Origin: Alphaproteobacteria bacterium
GTDB taxonomy: Bacteria; Pseudomonadota; Alphaproteobacteria; UBA9219
Reading direction: 5' to 3'
Assembly (NCBI GenBank): GCA_013286365.1
Contig: JABDFY010000024.1
Coordinates: 1-33,255 of the forward strand
DNA length: 33,255 bases
This document shows positions 1 to 8,694 of the stretch, piece after piece (positions within the stretch are counted from its first letter, which is position 1; each line of letters starts with the position of its first letter). The notes beneath the pieces are model-generated. The model did not search any database, had not been told where the DNA came from, and saw only the letters and a list, made by a program, of their open reading frames with translations. Position numbers and translations under genes: made by a program.

Positions 1-1418
1 GCGATAATGGAAGAAGACGACGCCGTAAACCCAGTAGCCGATGCACTAACACCGGTGTAGCTGGTGCCTGCCGTTGCCGCTTGGACAATGGTAAAGGTTT
101 CGTTTGAGGCTAGTGAGCCGGATGTAGCAGCAATAAAGACTTCGGCGTTAGTCATGGCGGCTGAGCCTGAGACAATCAGCTGACCATAATGGCTGGTATC
201 GGTGACGCCTATAACTAAAAGACCGCCTGAGCCCTGGCTATAGTTCCCTGTGATGCTGTGAGTGGCATTTACCCTAAGGGCACCATTGTTAAAGACTGTG
301 TCTGAAGATCCTACATTAATATTGTCGTCTAAGAGCTGATAGGCATGACTATCAAAGGTCAGATTATTGTTGTTAGTCGTGATGGTGCCGATCGAGCCAT
401 TGTAACCTGCGAGAGTTCCGTAACCACCAGAACTGCCGCCTGTGATCGTGAGCCCTTGGTTCACATTGATATTGCCAGCGATGGTGCCGCTATTGGAAAT
501 GGCGCTCTGGATGGTGGCCCCAGCACCCGTACTATAAACCGCATAAGCGCTGCCGCTGATCGTGCCGCTATTGCTGAGGCTACCAATCGTTGCAATATTC
601 TTGATACCAGTTGTACCTGTGATTAGCCCGCCGTTTGTGTTGGATATGGTGCTGATGGTAGCTTGGTTATAGATACCAAAAGTTACTCCAGAGATTGTAC
701 CGCTGTTGGTAATCGTGCCTATGCTGCCAGAATTATAGATGCCAGTAGCACCCGAACCAAGGATGGTACCTCCAGCATAATTATTGAGAGCATTAAGATC
801 GGCTTGTTGGCTAATACCGCCATAACCACGAATAAAGCCGTAATTGTTTATTACACCTATGATATTACCGTTGTATATGCCAGTTGCACCGCTTGTGATA
901 GTACCGGTAGCATTGTTAATTATCGTGTTGATAACGCCAAGATTACCTATGCCCGCAGCACCGCCAGTAGGGCCATAACCTATGATGCCGCTATTTATGA
1001 TCGTGCCGATCGTGCCCGAATTATTTTGAATTGCATTACTACTGCTACCCCCAACAATGGTTCCACCTAGGTTATTGCTAATCGTCGTGATTGTACCGCC
1101 GTTATTGAAAATACCAGCCATATAGTCGCCATTAATATATCCGCTATTTGAAATACTCCCATCGTTGCCACTAGATGTAATACCTGTTTCTGCTCCCAAA
1201 ATAGTACCAGTTCCAGTAATACTAATATTCCCGCCAGTCCATGTTAGGCATGAATCTGCAGAGTTATTAATCGTGGTGGTACCACTGTTTACAGTAGTGC
1301 AGGCGTGGGCTTTTTCAGGAACAAGAAAAATAGCCCCAGTTAGCACGGCGTTGATCGCCAGTGCCGATCCACTAATCAGAAGTGCTCTGCGGTGATTGGA
1401 TTTCACAATATGGCACAT
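1..1418 (-). CDS. Autotransporter-type repetitive surface protein, N-terminal part (open at left edge)
   Basis: A minus-strand frame stays open from the ATG at 1418 to the window edge, 472 codons without a stop. An in-frame TAA lies 36 bases upstream with no other start between, which fixes the start. The N-terminus looks like a signal peptide: basic residues H9-R11, a hydrophobic stretch to about residue 33, then an AHA cleavage site near residue 39. The rest is low-complexity and rich in Asn, Ser, Gly, Thr and Ile, with repeated units of the type NSGTISG, GIYNxG and IGTINNSG, as in parallel beta-helix passengers. The last visible part (GALRVNATHSITGNYSQGSG, then GQLIVSGSAAMTNAEV) resembles the autochaperone-like end of autotransporter passengers. 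By inference a C-terminal outer-membrane beta-barrel lies left of the window. It could be an adhesin; the substrate is unknown. There is no clear Shine-Dalgarno. Confidence 0.75.
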   Translation of the reverse strand, partial: MCHIVKSNHRRALLISGSALAINAVLTGAIFLVPEKAHACTTVNSGTTTINNSADSCLTWTGGNISITGTGTILGAETGITSSGNDGSISNSGYINGDYMAGIFNNGGTITTISNNLGGTIVGGSSSNAIQNNSGTIGTIINSGIIGYGPTGGAAGIGNLGVINTIINNATGTITSGATGIYNGNIIGVINNYGFIRGYGGISQQADLNALNNYAGGTILGSGATGIYNSGSIGTITNSGTISGVTFGIYNQATISTISNTNGGLITGTTGIKNIATIGSLSNSGTISGSAYAVYSTGAGATIQSAISNSGTIAGNINVNQGLTITGGSSGGYGTLAGYNGSIGTITTNNNNLTFDSHAYQLLDDNINVGSSDTVFNNGALRVNATHSITGNYSQGSGGLLVIGVTDTSHYGQLIVSGSAAMTNAEVFIAATSGSLASNETFTIVQAATAGTSYTGVSASATGFTASSSSII

Positions 1419-1472
1419 TAGAAAATTGGGGACTACGTTTTGGAAGGCTCTTTAATACCATTCTATATAAAC

Positions 1473-1485
1473 TGTAAGGATTACA
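1473..1485. promoter_or_regulatory. TGTAA-N3-TTACA inverted repeat upstream of the autotransporter gene
   Basis: Perfect 5-bp arms flank a 3-bp spacer, 55 bases upstream of the autotransporter start and next to a TATA-rich -10-like stretch (about 1462-1470, minus strand). The position suits a transcription-factor site, but this is a single short dyad and I cannot name a regulator. Confidence 0.25.
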
Positions 1486-1554
1486 AAAGATTAACGGTAG
1501 GGTGGATACTCGTTTCGTATAAGAAATGATACCTCAATAAGAACATTTATAATT

Positions 1555-1600
1555 GCTTTGGCCGGATAGAAATGGGGGGATCAACCCCAGATTGGCCAGC
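1555..1600. other. Nested stem-loop in the intergenic region
   Basis: An inner stem (TGGGG at 1573-1577 with CCCCA at 1585-1589, loop of 7) sits inside an outer stem (TGGCC at 1559-1563 with GGCCA at 1594-1598, extended by GC/GC at 1555-1556 and 1599-1600 across a TT bulge). It lies between two minus-strand genes, downstream of the lipoprotein and about 140 bases upstream of the autotransporter start. No T-run follows on either strand, so it is not a standard intrinsic terminator. It may be leader-RNA structure or a small dispersed repeat. Confidence 0.3.
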
Positions 1601-1674
1601 TAAGAACTCCAATAACTAAGAGCTTATTATTTCAGCCTAAATTAAAGTATAATCGGCAGAAGATATCGCGGGGA

Positions 1675-2433
1675 CTATTGAGTGAGAGTTACTTGCCCGA
1701 CCTTCGCGCTCAAACGATAAGGCAACGCATTATTATACGTGAGCCATGGCGATTGAAACTCTGGAATTGGTTTTGTGCGCGGAGTTTTTTTGACTCCTTC
1801 TATTCCTTCCTGAATAGCCACCATGCTTAGCGCAATGCCTATCTGCTGGCGAGCATCTATTGATATGTCATCAAATTCTGCCTGCTGTCCATTCATGACG
1901 TTCATATACGCATCCTGTTTTGGCCCTTCAGACATTTTAAATGATAGTGACATTAAAATTTGTAGCGCGGCCTGACCGAACGCATTAAACGTAACGTAAT
2001 TCGAATATGCCAGCTTGGTCTGCCCTACAAATTGTGGATCGTTGATTAGGTTGGGAGGAGCTTCGCGGAACTCATCTGCCATGTCGCCCAAGACCTTGCT
2101 AACCTTCGCAAGTCGATCAACCACCAATGCAGCAAATTTAGAACAGTTTTTGTTTTGGGATGGAGCAATTATTTCACTTCCTCGGACGTTCAGTCTCGCC
2201 AATACTTCCTGCGAACAGTCAACATCGACAACATCGAGAGCTTCTTGCTGGCGATAAAAATGATCATACGCCAGGATCGTAAGCTTTTGCGAACGATCAT
2301 CGTCTTGCCCTGCTTTCGTAGCTGGTTTTGTCTGATCGGACTGATAGCCGCAGGCACTCAGCACGGTTAAGACAAACAAAAGACAAAGAGGTCTACGGGT
2401 GTTGTTGGTAATCCCAGTTAATTTTCGCGACAT
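1675..2433 (-). CDS. Unrecognised lipoprotein
   Basis: The 252-residue product starts with a basic N-terminus, a hydrophobic stretch (residues 15-25) and a lipobox L25-S26-A27-C28 followed by G29, so it is very probably lipidated at C28 and anchored in the envelope. The mature part is polar and Gln/Asp-rich at first, then mainly helical in look, with two further Cys (in VDCSQE and NKNCSK) that could form a disulfide in the periplasm. No family is recognised. It is divergent from leuA (218 bp between starts) and upstream of, but 256 bp from, the autotransporter on the same strand, so joint function is only a possibility. Shine-Dalgarno is weak. Confidence 0.7.
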   Translation of the reverse strand: MSRKLTGITNNTRRPLCLLFVLTVLSACGYQSDQTKPATKAGQDDDRSQKLTILAYDHFYRQQEALDVVDVDCSQEVLARLNVRGSEIIAPSQNKNCSKFAALVVDRLAKVSKVLGDMADEFREAPPNLINDPQFVGQTKLAYSNYVTFNAFGQAALQILMSLSFKMSEGPKQDAYMNVMNGQQAEFDDISIDARQQIGIALSMVAIQEGIEGVKKTPRTKPIPEFQSPWLTYNNALPYRLSAKVGQVTLTQ

Positions 2434-2651
2434 AATTTTTTGTCCAATAGATTGAATATATATTGTCCTTCTAGAGCCACCCCGCCCCTGAGCGCAAGGG
2501 CTGTCTTAATTTTCATTGGCGACGGGACAAGAAGCCGTAATGTGGGGTTGAAACCATTTACTCACGACAGAAGATGAGCTAAACTTAATCATCTGAGTTA
2601 TTTTATTGCCAATTTTGGCGCGATATCAACGAGATAGGATATCTTCGAACC

Positions 2652-4226
2652 ATGAGTTCTGCAGTAGAACCGCGTAACCAAAACCGCGTTATTATTTTCG
2701 ATACGACCTTGCGCGATGGCGAACAGTCGCCCGGTGCCGCCATGAACCTTGAGGAAAAACGCCGAATTGCTTTCGTGCTCGAAGAACTAGGCGTCGATGT
2801 AATCGAGGCCGGGTTCCCCATTGCTTCTAACGGCGATTTTGAGGCAGTGAATGAAATTGCCAAGACGATCAAAAATTCCACAATCTGCGGTCTCGCCAGA
2901 GCACGTGCGCCAGATATCGAGCGTGCGGCAGAAGCCCTCAAACCGGCTGCACAAAGCCGTATCCATATCTTCCTCGCAACATCGCCATTGCATATGAAGC
3001 ATAAACTGCAAATGGAACCGCCAAAAGTTCTGCAAGCCGTCATCGACAGCGTAACTTTGGCGCGCAAGCTGTGCGATGATGTCGAGTGGAGCGCCGAAGA
3101 CGGGACACGCAGTGAGCATGATTTCCTTTGTCGCTGCGTGGAAGCCGCCATTAAAGCCGGCGCCCGCACGGTTAATATTCCCGACACCGTCGGCTATACC
3201 ACACCACAAGAATATGCAGATCTGATTAAAATGTTGATCAACCGTGTTCCCAATATTGATCAGGCCATAGTCTCAACGCACTGCCATAATGATCTTGGTT
3301 TAGCCGTCGCCAATTCACTCGCTGGCGTTATCAATGGCGCGCGTCAGGTTGAATGTACTATCAACGGGCTCGGCGAACGCGCCGGCAATGCTGCTTTGGA
3401 AGAAATTGTCATGTCGCTCAAAGTGCGCCATGACCTGATGCCCTTCACAACCGGTATTAATACTGAAGTGATAATGCGTGCTTCGCATTTAGTCTCGACG
3501 ATCACCGGCTTTCCAGTTCAGCCCAATAAGGCCGTTGTGGGCGCCAATGCCTTCGCCCACGAAAGTGGCATCCATCAGGACGGCATGATTAAAAATCGCC
3601 AGACCTATGAAATCATGACACCCCAATCGGTAGGCCTGACAAAGACTTCGCTTAAACTCGGCAAATTGTCTGGCCGCAATGCCTTTCGCAGCAAACTTTT
3701 AGAACTTGGCTATACATTGGGCGACAATGCTTTAACAGAAGCCTTTAATCGCTTCAAAGATCTGGCTGACCGCAAAAAAGATATCTTCGATGAAGACATT
3801 ATGGCTTTGGTTGATGATGAAGTGGCCCACGCTCACGACCGCGTGCGCTTCATTTCACTTGAAGTTCAGGCGGGGTCAAAGGGGCCACAACGTGCAACAC
3901 TGGAGCTTGAGATTGATGGCAAAAAGGTTTCATCAGTAGCAACCGGCAATGGACCTGTGGATGCAACTTTCAATGCCGTCAAAGATTTGATGCCTCATCA
4001 AGCCAAGTTGCTGCTCTATCAAGTCAGCGCCGTGACAGCCGGCACCGATGCACAAGCCGAAGTAACCGTGCGACTTGAGGAAAATGGTCGAACCGTTAAT
4101 GGTCAAAGCGCAGACCCTGACACTATCGTGGCATCAGCCCGGGCTTATATTCATGCCCTCAACAAGTTGGCGATTAAACGCCTCAAAACGGCCCCGCCCG
4201 AAGATGTGCAGATGACGGCAGAGTAA
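2652..4226 (+). CDS. leuA: 2-isopropylmalate synthase
   Basis: Catalyses the first committed step of leucine synthesis: acetyl-CoA plus 2-ketoisovalerate to 2-isopropylmalate. The 524-residue product has the full long-type architecture. The TIM-barrel begins with DTTLRDGEQSPG (residues 17-28, with R21, D22 and E24 expected at the active site), carries the metal-binding STHCHNDLG and the GLGERAGNA signature, and is followed by the linker (HESGIHQDG) and a C-terminal LeuA regulatory domain from about residue 390 (ISLEVQ through IHALNKL) that binds leucine in the family. ATG 2652 gives the usual short N-terminus before the barrel. I searched the upstream 218 bp for a Leu-rich leader peptide and found none, so attenuation is not supported. 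The gene stands alone, without leuB/C/D nearby. Confidence 0.96.
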   Translation: MSSAVEPRNQNRVIIFDTTLRDGEQSPGAAMNLEEKRRIAFVLEELGVDVIEAGFPIASNGDFEAVNEIAKTIKNSTICGLARARAPDIERAAEALKPAAQSRIHIFLATSPLHMKHKLQMEPPKVLQAVIDSVTLARKLCDDVEWSAEDGTRSEHDFLCRCVEAAIKAGARTVNIPDTVGYTTPQEYADLIKMLINRVPNIDQAIVSTHCHNDLGLAVANSLAGVINGARQVECTINGLGERAGNAALEEIVMSLKVRHDLMPFTTGINTEVIMRASHLVSTITGFPVQPNKAVVGANAFAHESGIHQDGMIKNRQTYEIMTPQSVGLTKTSLKLGKLSGRNAFRSKLLELGYTLGDNALTEAFNRFKDLADRKKDIFDEDIMALVDDEVAHAHDRVRFISLEVQAGSKGPQRATLELEIDGKKVSSVATGNGPVDATFNAVKDLMPHQAKLLLYQVSAVTAGTDAQAEVTVRLEENGRTVNGQSADPDTIVASARAYIHALNKLAIKRLKTAPPEDVQMTAE

Positions 4227-4401
4227 ACCGAAAATCTGTGCGCTTTCTACCATTTTACTCCCTTTAAGGTTGAAAAAATGGCCATTCTTTAACTGGCTGG
4301 TAACGACCTTACCTTAGGGTGTTTCTGATTTGCCGAATCGTGCTTACCCATTACTATCCATCCCGAAGTCCAGAAATATATTCAAGGTTTATGAGGTTTA
4401 A

Positions 4402-5481
4402 GTGGCAATCGGCGGTCAATTACATCAGGCAGAAAATTGGGCCAAACAAGCGATTGAGCGTTTGCGCCGCGAAGGTTTGCCACCGGTACCCAACAACTAT
4501 GCCGTATATTATTGCTACTTTTCAGGGGAAAACCCGAATCTAACAATGGCCATGGACGTATTGTTGAACCAATACGGAGCCCTCACTCAACAACAATGTA
4601 CGGAATTGTACCAAGTCCATCTTGGCCTCGAAGCCGAACAGAAAATGTTGAAGAACAGCAATACCGCCATCGAAGCAGAATTAAAGCATGTGCTCAACAT
4701 CATCGATAAAGCCGCCTCAGGAACAAATAAATTCAGTCAGACCTTGGATACTTTCTCCGGTAAACTCGAAACGACCGCATCTTTAGATCAAATTCGCGAC
4801 ATGGTAAAAAAGGTTGCCGCCGAAACACGGGTCATGGCCGAGCAAAATCAACGTCTGCATACTCAGTTGGCACAATCAACACAACAACTCACCGAAGTGC
4901 GTTTTAATCTCGATGTCGTGCGCAAAGAATCCCTCGTCGATCCACTAACCGAAGTTGGCAATCGCAAATTCTTCAATAATGAACTTGCGCGAGCAACCGT
5001 CGAGGCCGAAGAAACACAAATGCCGCTCACGTTACTAGTGATCGACATCGATCACTTCAAAAAATTTAACGATTCTTACGGTCACATTGTCGGTGATCAG
5101 GTGCTACGCCTCGTCGCCCGAACCTTGGTTGAAAACCTTAAAGGTCGTGATATCATTGCGCGCTACGGTGGCGAAGAATTCGTTATATTATTGCCGCAAA
5201 CGCGCGTCACAGACGCCGAAAAAGTGGCCAACCAGCTGCGCGCCAGCTTAGGAACCAAGCAGATCCGGCGTCGCAGCACTAATGAAACACTGGGCGTCAT
5301 CACAATTTCGATCGGGGCAACGGAATATTGCATCGGCGAAGAAGCCGAAACTTTCATCGCGCGCGCCGATAGCGCCCTTTATGAAGCCAAGCAGACCGGG
5401 CGTAACAAAGTGGTGAGCCAGTTGATGAGCCCGGAGCAAATTGCCGCTCTTAAGGCTAAAACGGACAGCAAAACTTCATAA
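4402..5481 (+). CDS. GGDEF-domain diguanylate cyclase
   Basis: Predicted to make cyclic di-GMP from two GTP. The start is a GTG at 4402, giving 359 residues. The C-terminal half is a GGDEF domain: DPLTEVGNRKFF opens it, DIDHFKKFND carries the metal-binding Asp, and RYGGEEF (G256-F260) is the active-site loop, so it should be catalytically competent. The inhibitory I-site, normally RxxD, reads K247-G-R-D250, a conservative loss of the Arg. The N-terminal ~170 residues have no transmembrane segment; they hold a short helical domain (with PPVPNNYAVYYCY) and a long Gln/Glu-rich helical or coiled-coil region before the cyclase, so the protein is probably cytoplasmic. It lies 175 bp after leuA with no functional link evident. 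Confidence 0.9.
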   Translation: MAIGGQLHQAENWAKQAIERLRREGLPPVPNNYAVYYCYFSGENPNLTMAMDVLLNQYGALTQQQCTELYQVHLGLEAEQKMLKNSNTAIEAELKHVLNIIDKAASGTNKFSQTLDTFSGKLETTASLDQIRDMVKKVAAETRVMAEQNQRLHTQLAQSTQQLTEVRFNLDVVRKESLVDPLTEVGNRKFFNNELARATVEAEETQMPLTLLVIDIDHFKKFNDSYGHIVGDQVLRLVARTLVENLKGRDIIARYGGEEFVILLPQTRVTDAEKVANQLRASLGTKQIRRRSTNETLGVITISIGATEYCIGEEAETFIARADSALYEAKQTGRNKVVSQLMSPEQIAALKAKTDSKTS

Positions 5482-5529
5482 GATCTTTTGCCGCTTGCCG
5501 GAACCAGCGCCTTACGTTATCCCCCCTTT

Positions 5530-7794
5530 ATGACGCAACCTGCTCTATCGACTGTTGATGATCCTGCTTATTGGCGCGAATTGAACCCAGCGCAACGTGC
5601 GGCTGTGGTGGCCATGGATGGTGCCGTCTTGGTGCTTGCTGGTGCTGGAACGGGTAAAACACGCGTCCTGACGGCAAGATTGGTTCATTTACTTACAACA
5701 GGTAAAGCGCTGCCTGGCCAAATTCTCGCCGTCACATTCACCAATAAAGCTGCCGCCGAGGTGCGCACGCGCATCTCAGATATGCTCGGTCGTTCAGTCG
5801 AAGGCTGGTTTCTTGGTACCTTTCACTCCCTGGCGGCGCGTCTATTGCGGCCACATGCTGAGTTGGTAGGACTTAAACCTAGTTTTACTATTTTAGATGA
5901 AGACGACCAATTACGCTTGATCAAACAACTGTGTGAAGCGGAGAATATCGACGATAAGAAATCGCCGCCTCGTGTCATCTTGTCTGTGATTAGCCGCTGG
6001 AAAGATCGCGGCCTATTACCCGAAGACGTGCGCAACGAAACCAGCCAACTTGCCAACGGTAAGTTGACAAAGCTTTATGCCCAATACCAAGAACGCCTAC
6101 GAAGTTTAAACGCATGCGATTTTGGCGATTTGCTTCTCCACCAACTAACAATACTCAAGAACCATCCGGATGTGCTGGCAGCCATGCACAATCGCTTCCG
6201 TTACATTCTCGTTGATGAGTATCAAGATACGAACGTCGCACAATATTTATGGCTTCGCCTTTTAGCACAAGGACATCACAATATATGCTGCGTGGGCGAT
6301 GAAGATCAGTCGATTTATGGCTGGCGTGGCGCTGAGATTGGAAATATTTTACGGTTTGAGGAAGATTTTCCCGGCGCTCAAGTCATTCGCCTCGAACAAA
6401 ATTACCGCTCGACAGGAAATATTCTTGCTGCAGCCTCGCACCTTATAGCGAACAACCGCATGCGGCTGGGCAAAACATTATGGACCTCGGCTGAACCCGG
6501 TGAAAAAGTTCATGTCCGAACGCTTTGGGATGGCGAGGAAGAGGCCCGCTGGGTCGCCGACGAAGTCGAAGCTTTGCAACGCGCCAAAATACCTCTCAAT
6601 GAAATGGCCGTGATGGTACGGGCAGGATTTCAGACCAGGCAGTTTGAAGAACGGTTTATCACGCTTGGCATACCCTATCGGGTTCTGGTTGGCGCCCGCT
6701 TCTACGAACGCCAAGAGATCCGAGACGCCCTAGCTTATCTGCGCCTCTTGGCGGCGCCCGGAGACGACCTTGCTTTTGAGCGTATTATCAACGCACCCAA
6801 GCGTGGAATTGGTCCAGCTGCCTTGCAGCAATTGTATAATTTTGCGCGGGAAGCACAAATCTCACTAACAGAAGCCACCGCACGATTGGTCGAAACTGAC
6901 GAGTTGAAACCGAAGCTGCGCAGTACTTTGCGCTCACTTATGGAATCTTTTGTCCATTGGCGTGAATTGCTACAGACTATGTCGCACGCTGATGTTGCAC
7001 AGATTGTACTCGACGAATCCGGCTATACCGGCATGTGGCAAGCGGATAAATCACCAGAAGCGCCGGGAAGACTAGATAACCTTAAAGAATTTGTCAGCGC
7101 CCTCGCTGAATTCGATACGTTGCCGGCCTTTCTGGAACATGTCAGCTTGGTTTTGGAAGCAACCGAAAGAAGCGTTGGCGAACAAGTCAGTCTTATGACC
7201 TTGCATGGCGCCAAAGGTCTGGAATTTGATATCGTGTTCTTACCGGGTTGGGAGGAAGAAATCTTTCCTAGCCGCCGCGCCCTGGAAGAAAATGGTGGTC
7301 AAGGATTGGAAGAAGAACGTCGTCTCGCCTATGTTGGCATTACACGATCAAAAGCCCGTGCTTATATTTCACATGTAGCAAATAGACATTTACACGGCAG
7401 TTGGATTAATGCGTTGCCCTCGCGCTTCATCACCGAATTACCCGACGAGCATATCGAAAAGAGATCGACAATAAGTTCCAACACTCATTCATCAAGCAAT
7501 ATGTGGCAAAAAGAACATATCGAACGAATTCCAACCTTGTGGCAACAATTGCAGGCCGGTCAACGTGGACAAAATCGTTTGCCGACGCGTCCAAAGGTCA
7601 CGGAAATCGAGGGTAAATCATATGAAATTAAGCCCATCCGGGCCGAAGGTGCCGTGAATGTGGGTGACCGGATCTTTCACGAAAAATTTGGTTATGGCAT
7701 AGTTAAACGCATCGATCACGACAAGCTTGAAATTAATTTTGAAAAGGCTGGTTTGAAAAAAGTGATGGAATCCTTTGTTAAGCCGGCTAAATGA
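5530..7794 (+). CDS. uvrD: UvrD/PcrA-family ATP-dependent 3'-5' DNA helicase
   Basis: A superfamily 1A helicase acting in nucleotide-excision and mismatch repair and in clearing RecA or stalled forks. All motifs are in order: Q-motif NPAQRAAV, Walker A AGAGTGKT (residues 37-44), TFTNKAA (Ia), DEYQDT (II), GDEDQSIYGWRGA (III), LEQNYRS (IV), MTLHGAKGLEFD (V) and AYVGITRSK (VI). The C-terminus ends in a Tudor-like tail (GDRIFHEKFGYGIV) typical of PcrA/UvrD. I choose ATG 5530 (754 residues) because the Q-motif then begins at residue 19 as usual; the frame also offers a TTG at 5488. Neither start has a good Shine-Dalgarno. It follows the GGDEF gene by 48 bp and may be co-transcribed with prmA, 6 bp downstream. 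Confidence 0.95.
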   Translation: MTQPALSTVDDPAYWRELNPAQRAAVVAMDGAVLVLAGAGTGKTRVLTARLVHLLTTGKALPGQILAVTFTNKAAAEVRTRISDMLGRSVEGWFLGTFHSLAARLLRPHAELVGLKPSFTILDEDDQLRLIKQLCEAENIDDKKSPPRVILSVISRWKDRGLLPEDVRNETSQLANGKLTKLYAQYQERLRSLNACDFGDLLLHQLTILKNHPDVLAAMHNRFRYILVDEYQDTNVAQYLWLRLLAQGHHNICCVGDEDQSIYGWRGAEIGNILRFEEDFPGAQVIRLEQNYRSTGNILAAASHLIANNRMRLGKTLWTSAEPGEKVHVRTLWDGEEEARWVADEVEALQRAKIPLNEMAVMVRAGFQTRQFEERFITLGIPYRVLVGARFYERQEIRDALAYLRLLAAPGDDLAFERIINAPKRGIGPAALQQLYNFAREAQISLTEATARLVETDELKPKLRSTLRSLMESFVHWRELLQTMSHADVAQIVLDESGYTGMWQADKSPEAPGRLDNLKEFVSALAEFDTLPAFLEHVSLVLEATERSVGEQVSLMTLHGAKGLEFDIVFLPGWEEEIFPSRRALEENGGQGLEEERRLAYVGITRSKARAYISHVANRHLHGSWINALPSRFITELPDEHIEKRSTISSNTHSSSNMWQKEHIERIPTLWQQLQAGQRGQNRLPTRPKVTEIEGKSYEIKPIRAEGAVNVGDRIFHEKFGYGIVKRIDHDKLEINFEKAGLKKVMESFVKPAK

Positions 7795-7800
7795 AATTCA

Positions 7801-8694
7801 ATGTCTATGATCCCTAGACTATGGATGATATCCATTTCTACAACGAAAGTTCTTACCGATACTTTCGTTGAATACCTAGAGCGATCGGCACTGGCCGTCA
7901 GTATACTGACCCAACCACGACAGGAAGGATCACAGATCGAGGCATTTTACGATCATGAGCCCGGCTTAACCACACTCCATTCCTCGCTTTCAATATTAGC
8001 GATCATGAAGGGCGCCAAGCCGCCCAAAATATTCATCCAAAAACTCGATAACCAAAATTGGCTCAAGAAAGTTGCGGCCGATTTTCCACCCATCCGTATT
8101 GCACGGTGGACAGTACATGGGGCTGCGCATCGGCGCGCCGTTCCGCAACGACGCTTTGCGCTACAAATCGATGCGACAAACGCTTTTGGCACAGGCGAGC
8201 ATCCGACAACACGCGGTTGTCTTGAAATGCTTGATTGGCTACTAAAAAGAGTTGAACCGCCTCTACGCATGCTCGATATGGGCTGCGGCTCCGGTATTTT
8301 AGCCATGGCCTACGCACAAGTTTGCCGTGGCCGCGCCACGGCCGTCGATCTTGATACCGATTCGATTCAAATTGCTAAAAATAATGTCCGCTTAAATGGA
8401 CTGCAAAACCACGTAAGTGTTGGGCGCAGTTATGGCTACAGCTCTCTTTTGGTACAACGAAATGCGCCTTACGATATAATTATGGCCAATATTTTTGCCC
8501 GCCCTTTAAGCGAAATGGCAAAAGACTTAAAAGATAATTTGCGACCGGGTGGGCTGGCAATCTTATCGGGCCTCCTTAATCAGCAAGCCAACATGGTATT
8601 AGCCGCGCACCGCCTCAAAGGGTTATACCTAGTGAAACATTTGAAACTTAACGGATGGTCAGTGCTTGCGTTAAAGCGGCCAACAAAGGCATGA
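7801..8694 (+). CDS. prmA: Ribosomal protein L11 methyltransferase
   Basis: Predicted SAM-dependent methyltransferase that trimethylates amino groups of ribosomal protein L11. The 297 residues include the PrmA signature NAFGTGEHPTT (near residues 127-137), SAM motif I DMGCGSGIL (159-167), an acidic motif II (AVDLDTDS) and the NxxA/PL-type motif MANIFARPL. The N-terminal ~110 residues form the poorly conserved L11-recognition part. ATG 7801 lies 6 bp after the helicase stop; ATGs at 7807 and 7822 are possible alternatives. The stop overlaps the start of the aminopeptidase gene as ATGA, implying translational coupling. PrmA next to aminopeptidase P and a UvrD helicase is, as I recall, a common alphaproteobacterial order. 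Confidence 0.92.
   Translation: MSMIPRLWMISISTTKVLTDTFVEYLERSALAVSILTQPRQEGSQIEAFYDHEPGLTTLHSSLSILAIMKGAKPPKIFIQKLDNQNWLKKVAADFPPIRIARWTVHGAAHRRAVPQRRFALQIDATNAFGTGEHPTTRGCLEMLDWLLKRVEPPLRMLDMGCGSGILAMAYAQVCRGRATAVDLDTDSIQIAKNNVRLNGLQNHVSVGRSYGYSSLLVQRNAPYDIIMANIFARPLSEMAKDLKDNLRPGGLAILSGLLNQQANMVLAAHRLKGLYLVKHLKLNGWSVLALKRPTKA

Noticed and set aside
345..1395. Three plus-strand open frames (345-626, 663-1070, 1165-1395) rich in Ala, Thr, Ser and Ile
   Set aside because: They are antisense to the continuous 472-codon autotransporter frame; its repetitive codons leave the opposite strand open by chance. No signal, motif or ribosome site supports them.
2434..2651. Leader peptide or attenuator for leuA
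   Set aside because: The few upstream ATGs give frames of two or three codons without Leu, and the only hairpin (CCCT/AGGG near 2487-2506) is short and lacks a proper T-run.
4260..4300. Imperfect palindrome around AATGGCCATT after leuA, considered as terminator
   Set aside because: The arms contain mismatches, the GC part has no loop and no T-run follows.
5488..5529. TTG start of the helicase at 5488
   Set aside because: It adds 14 residues absent from the family and has no ribosome site; ATG 5530 puts the Q-motif at its usual place.
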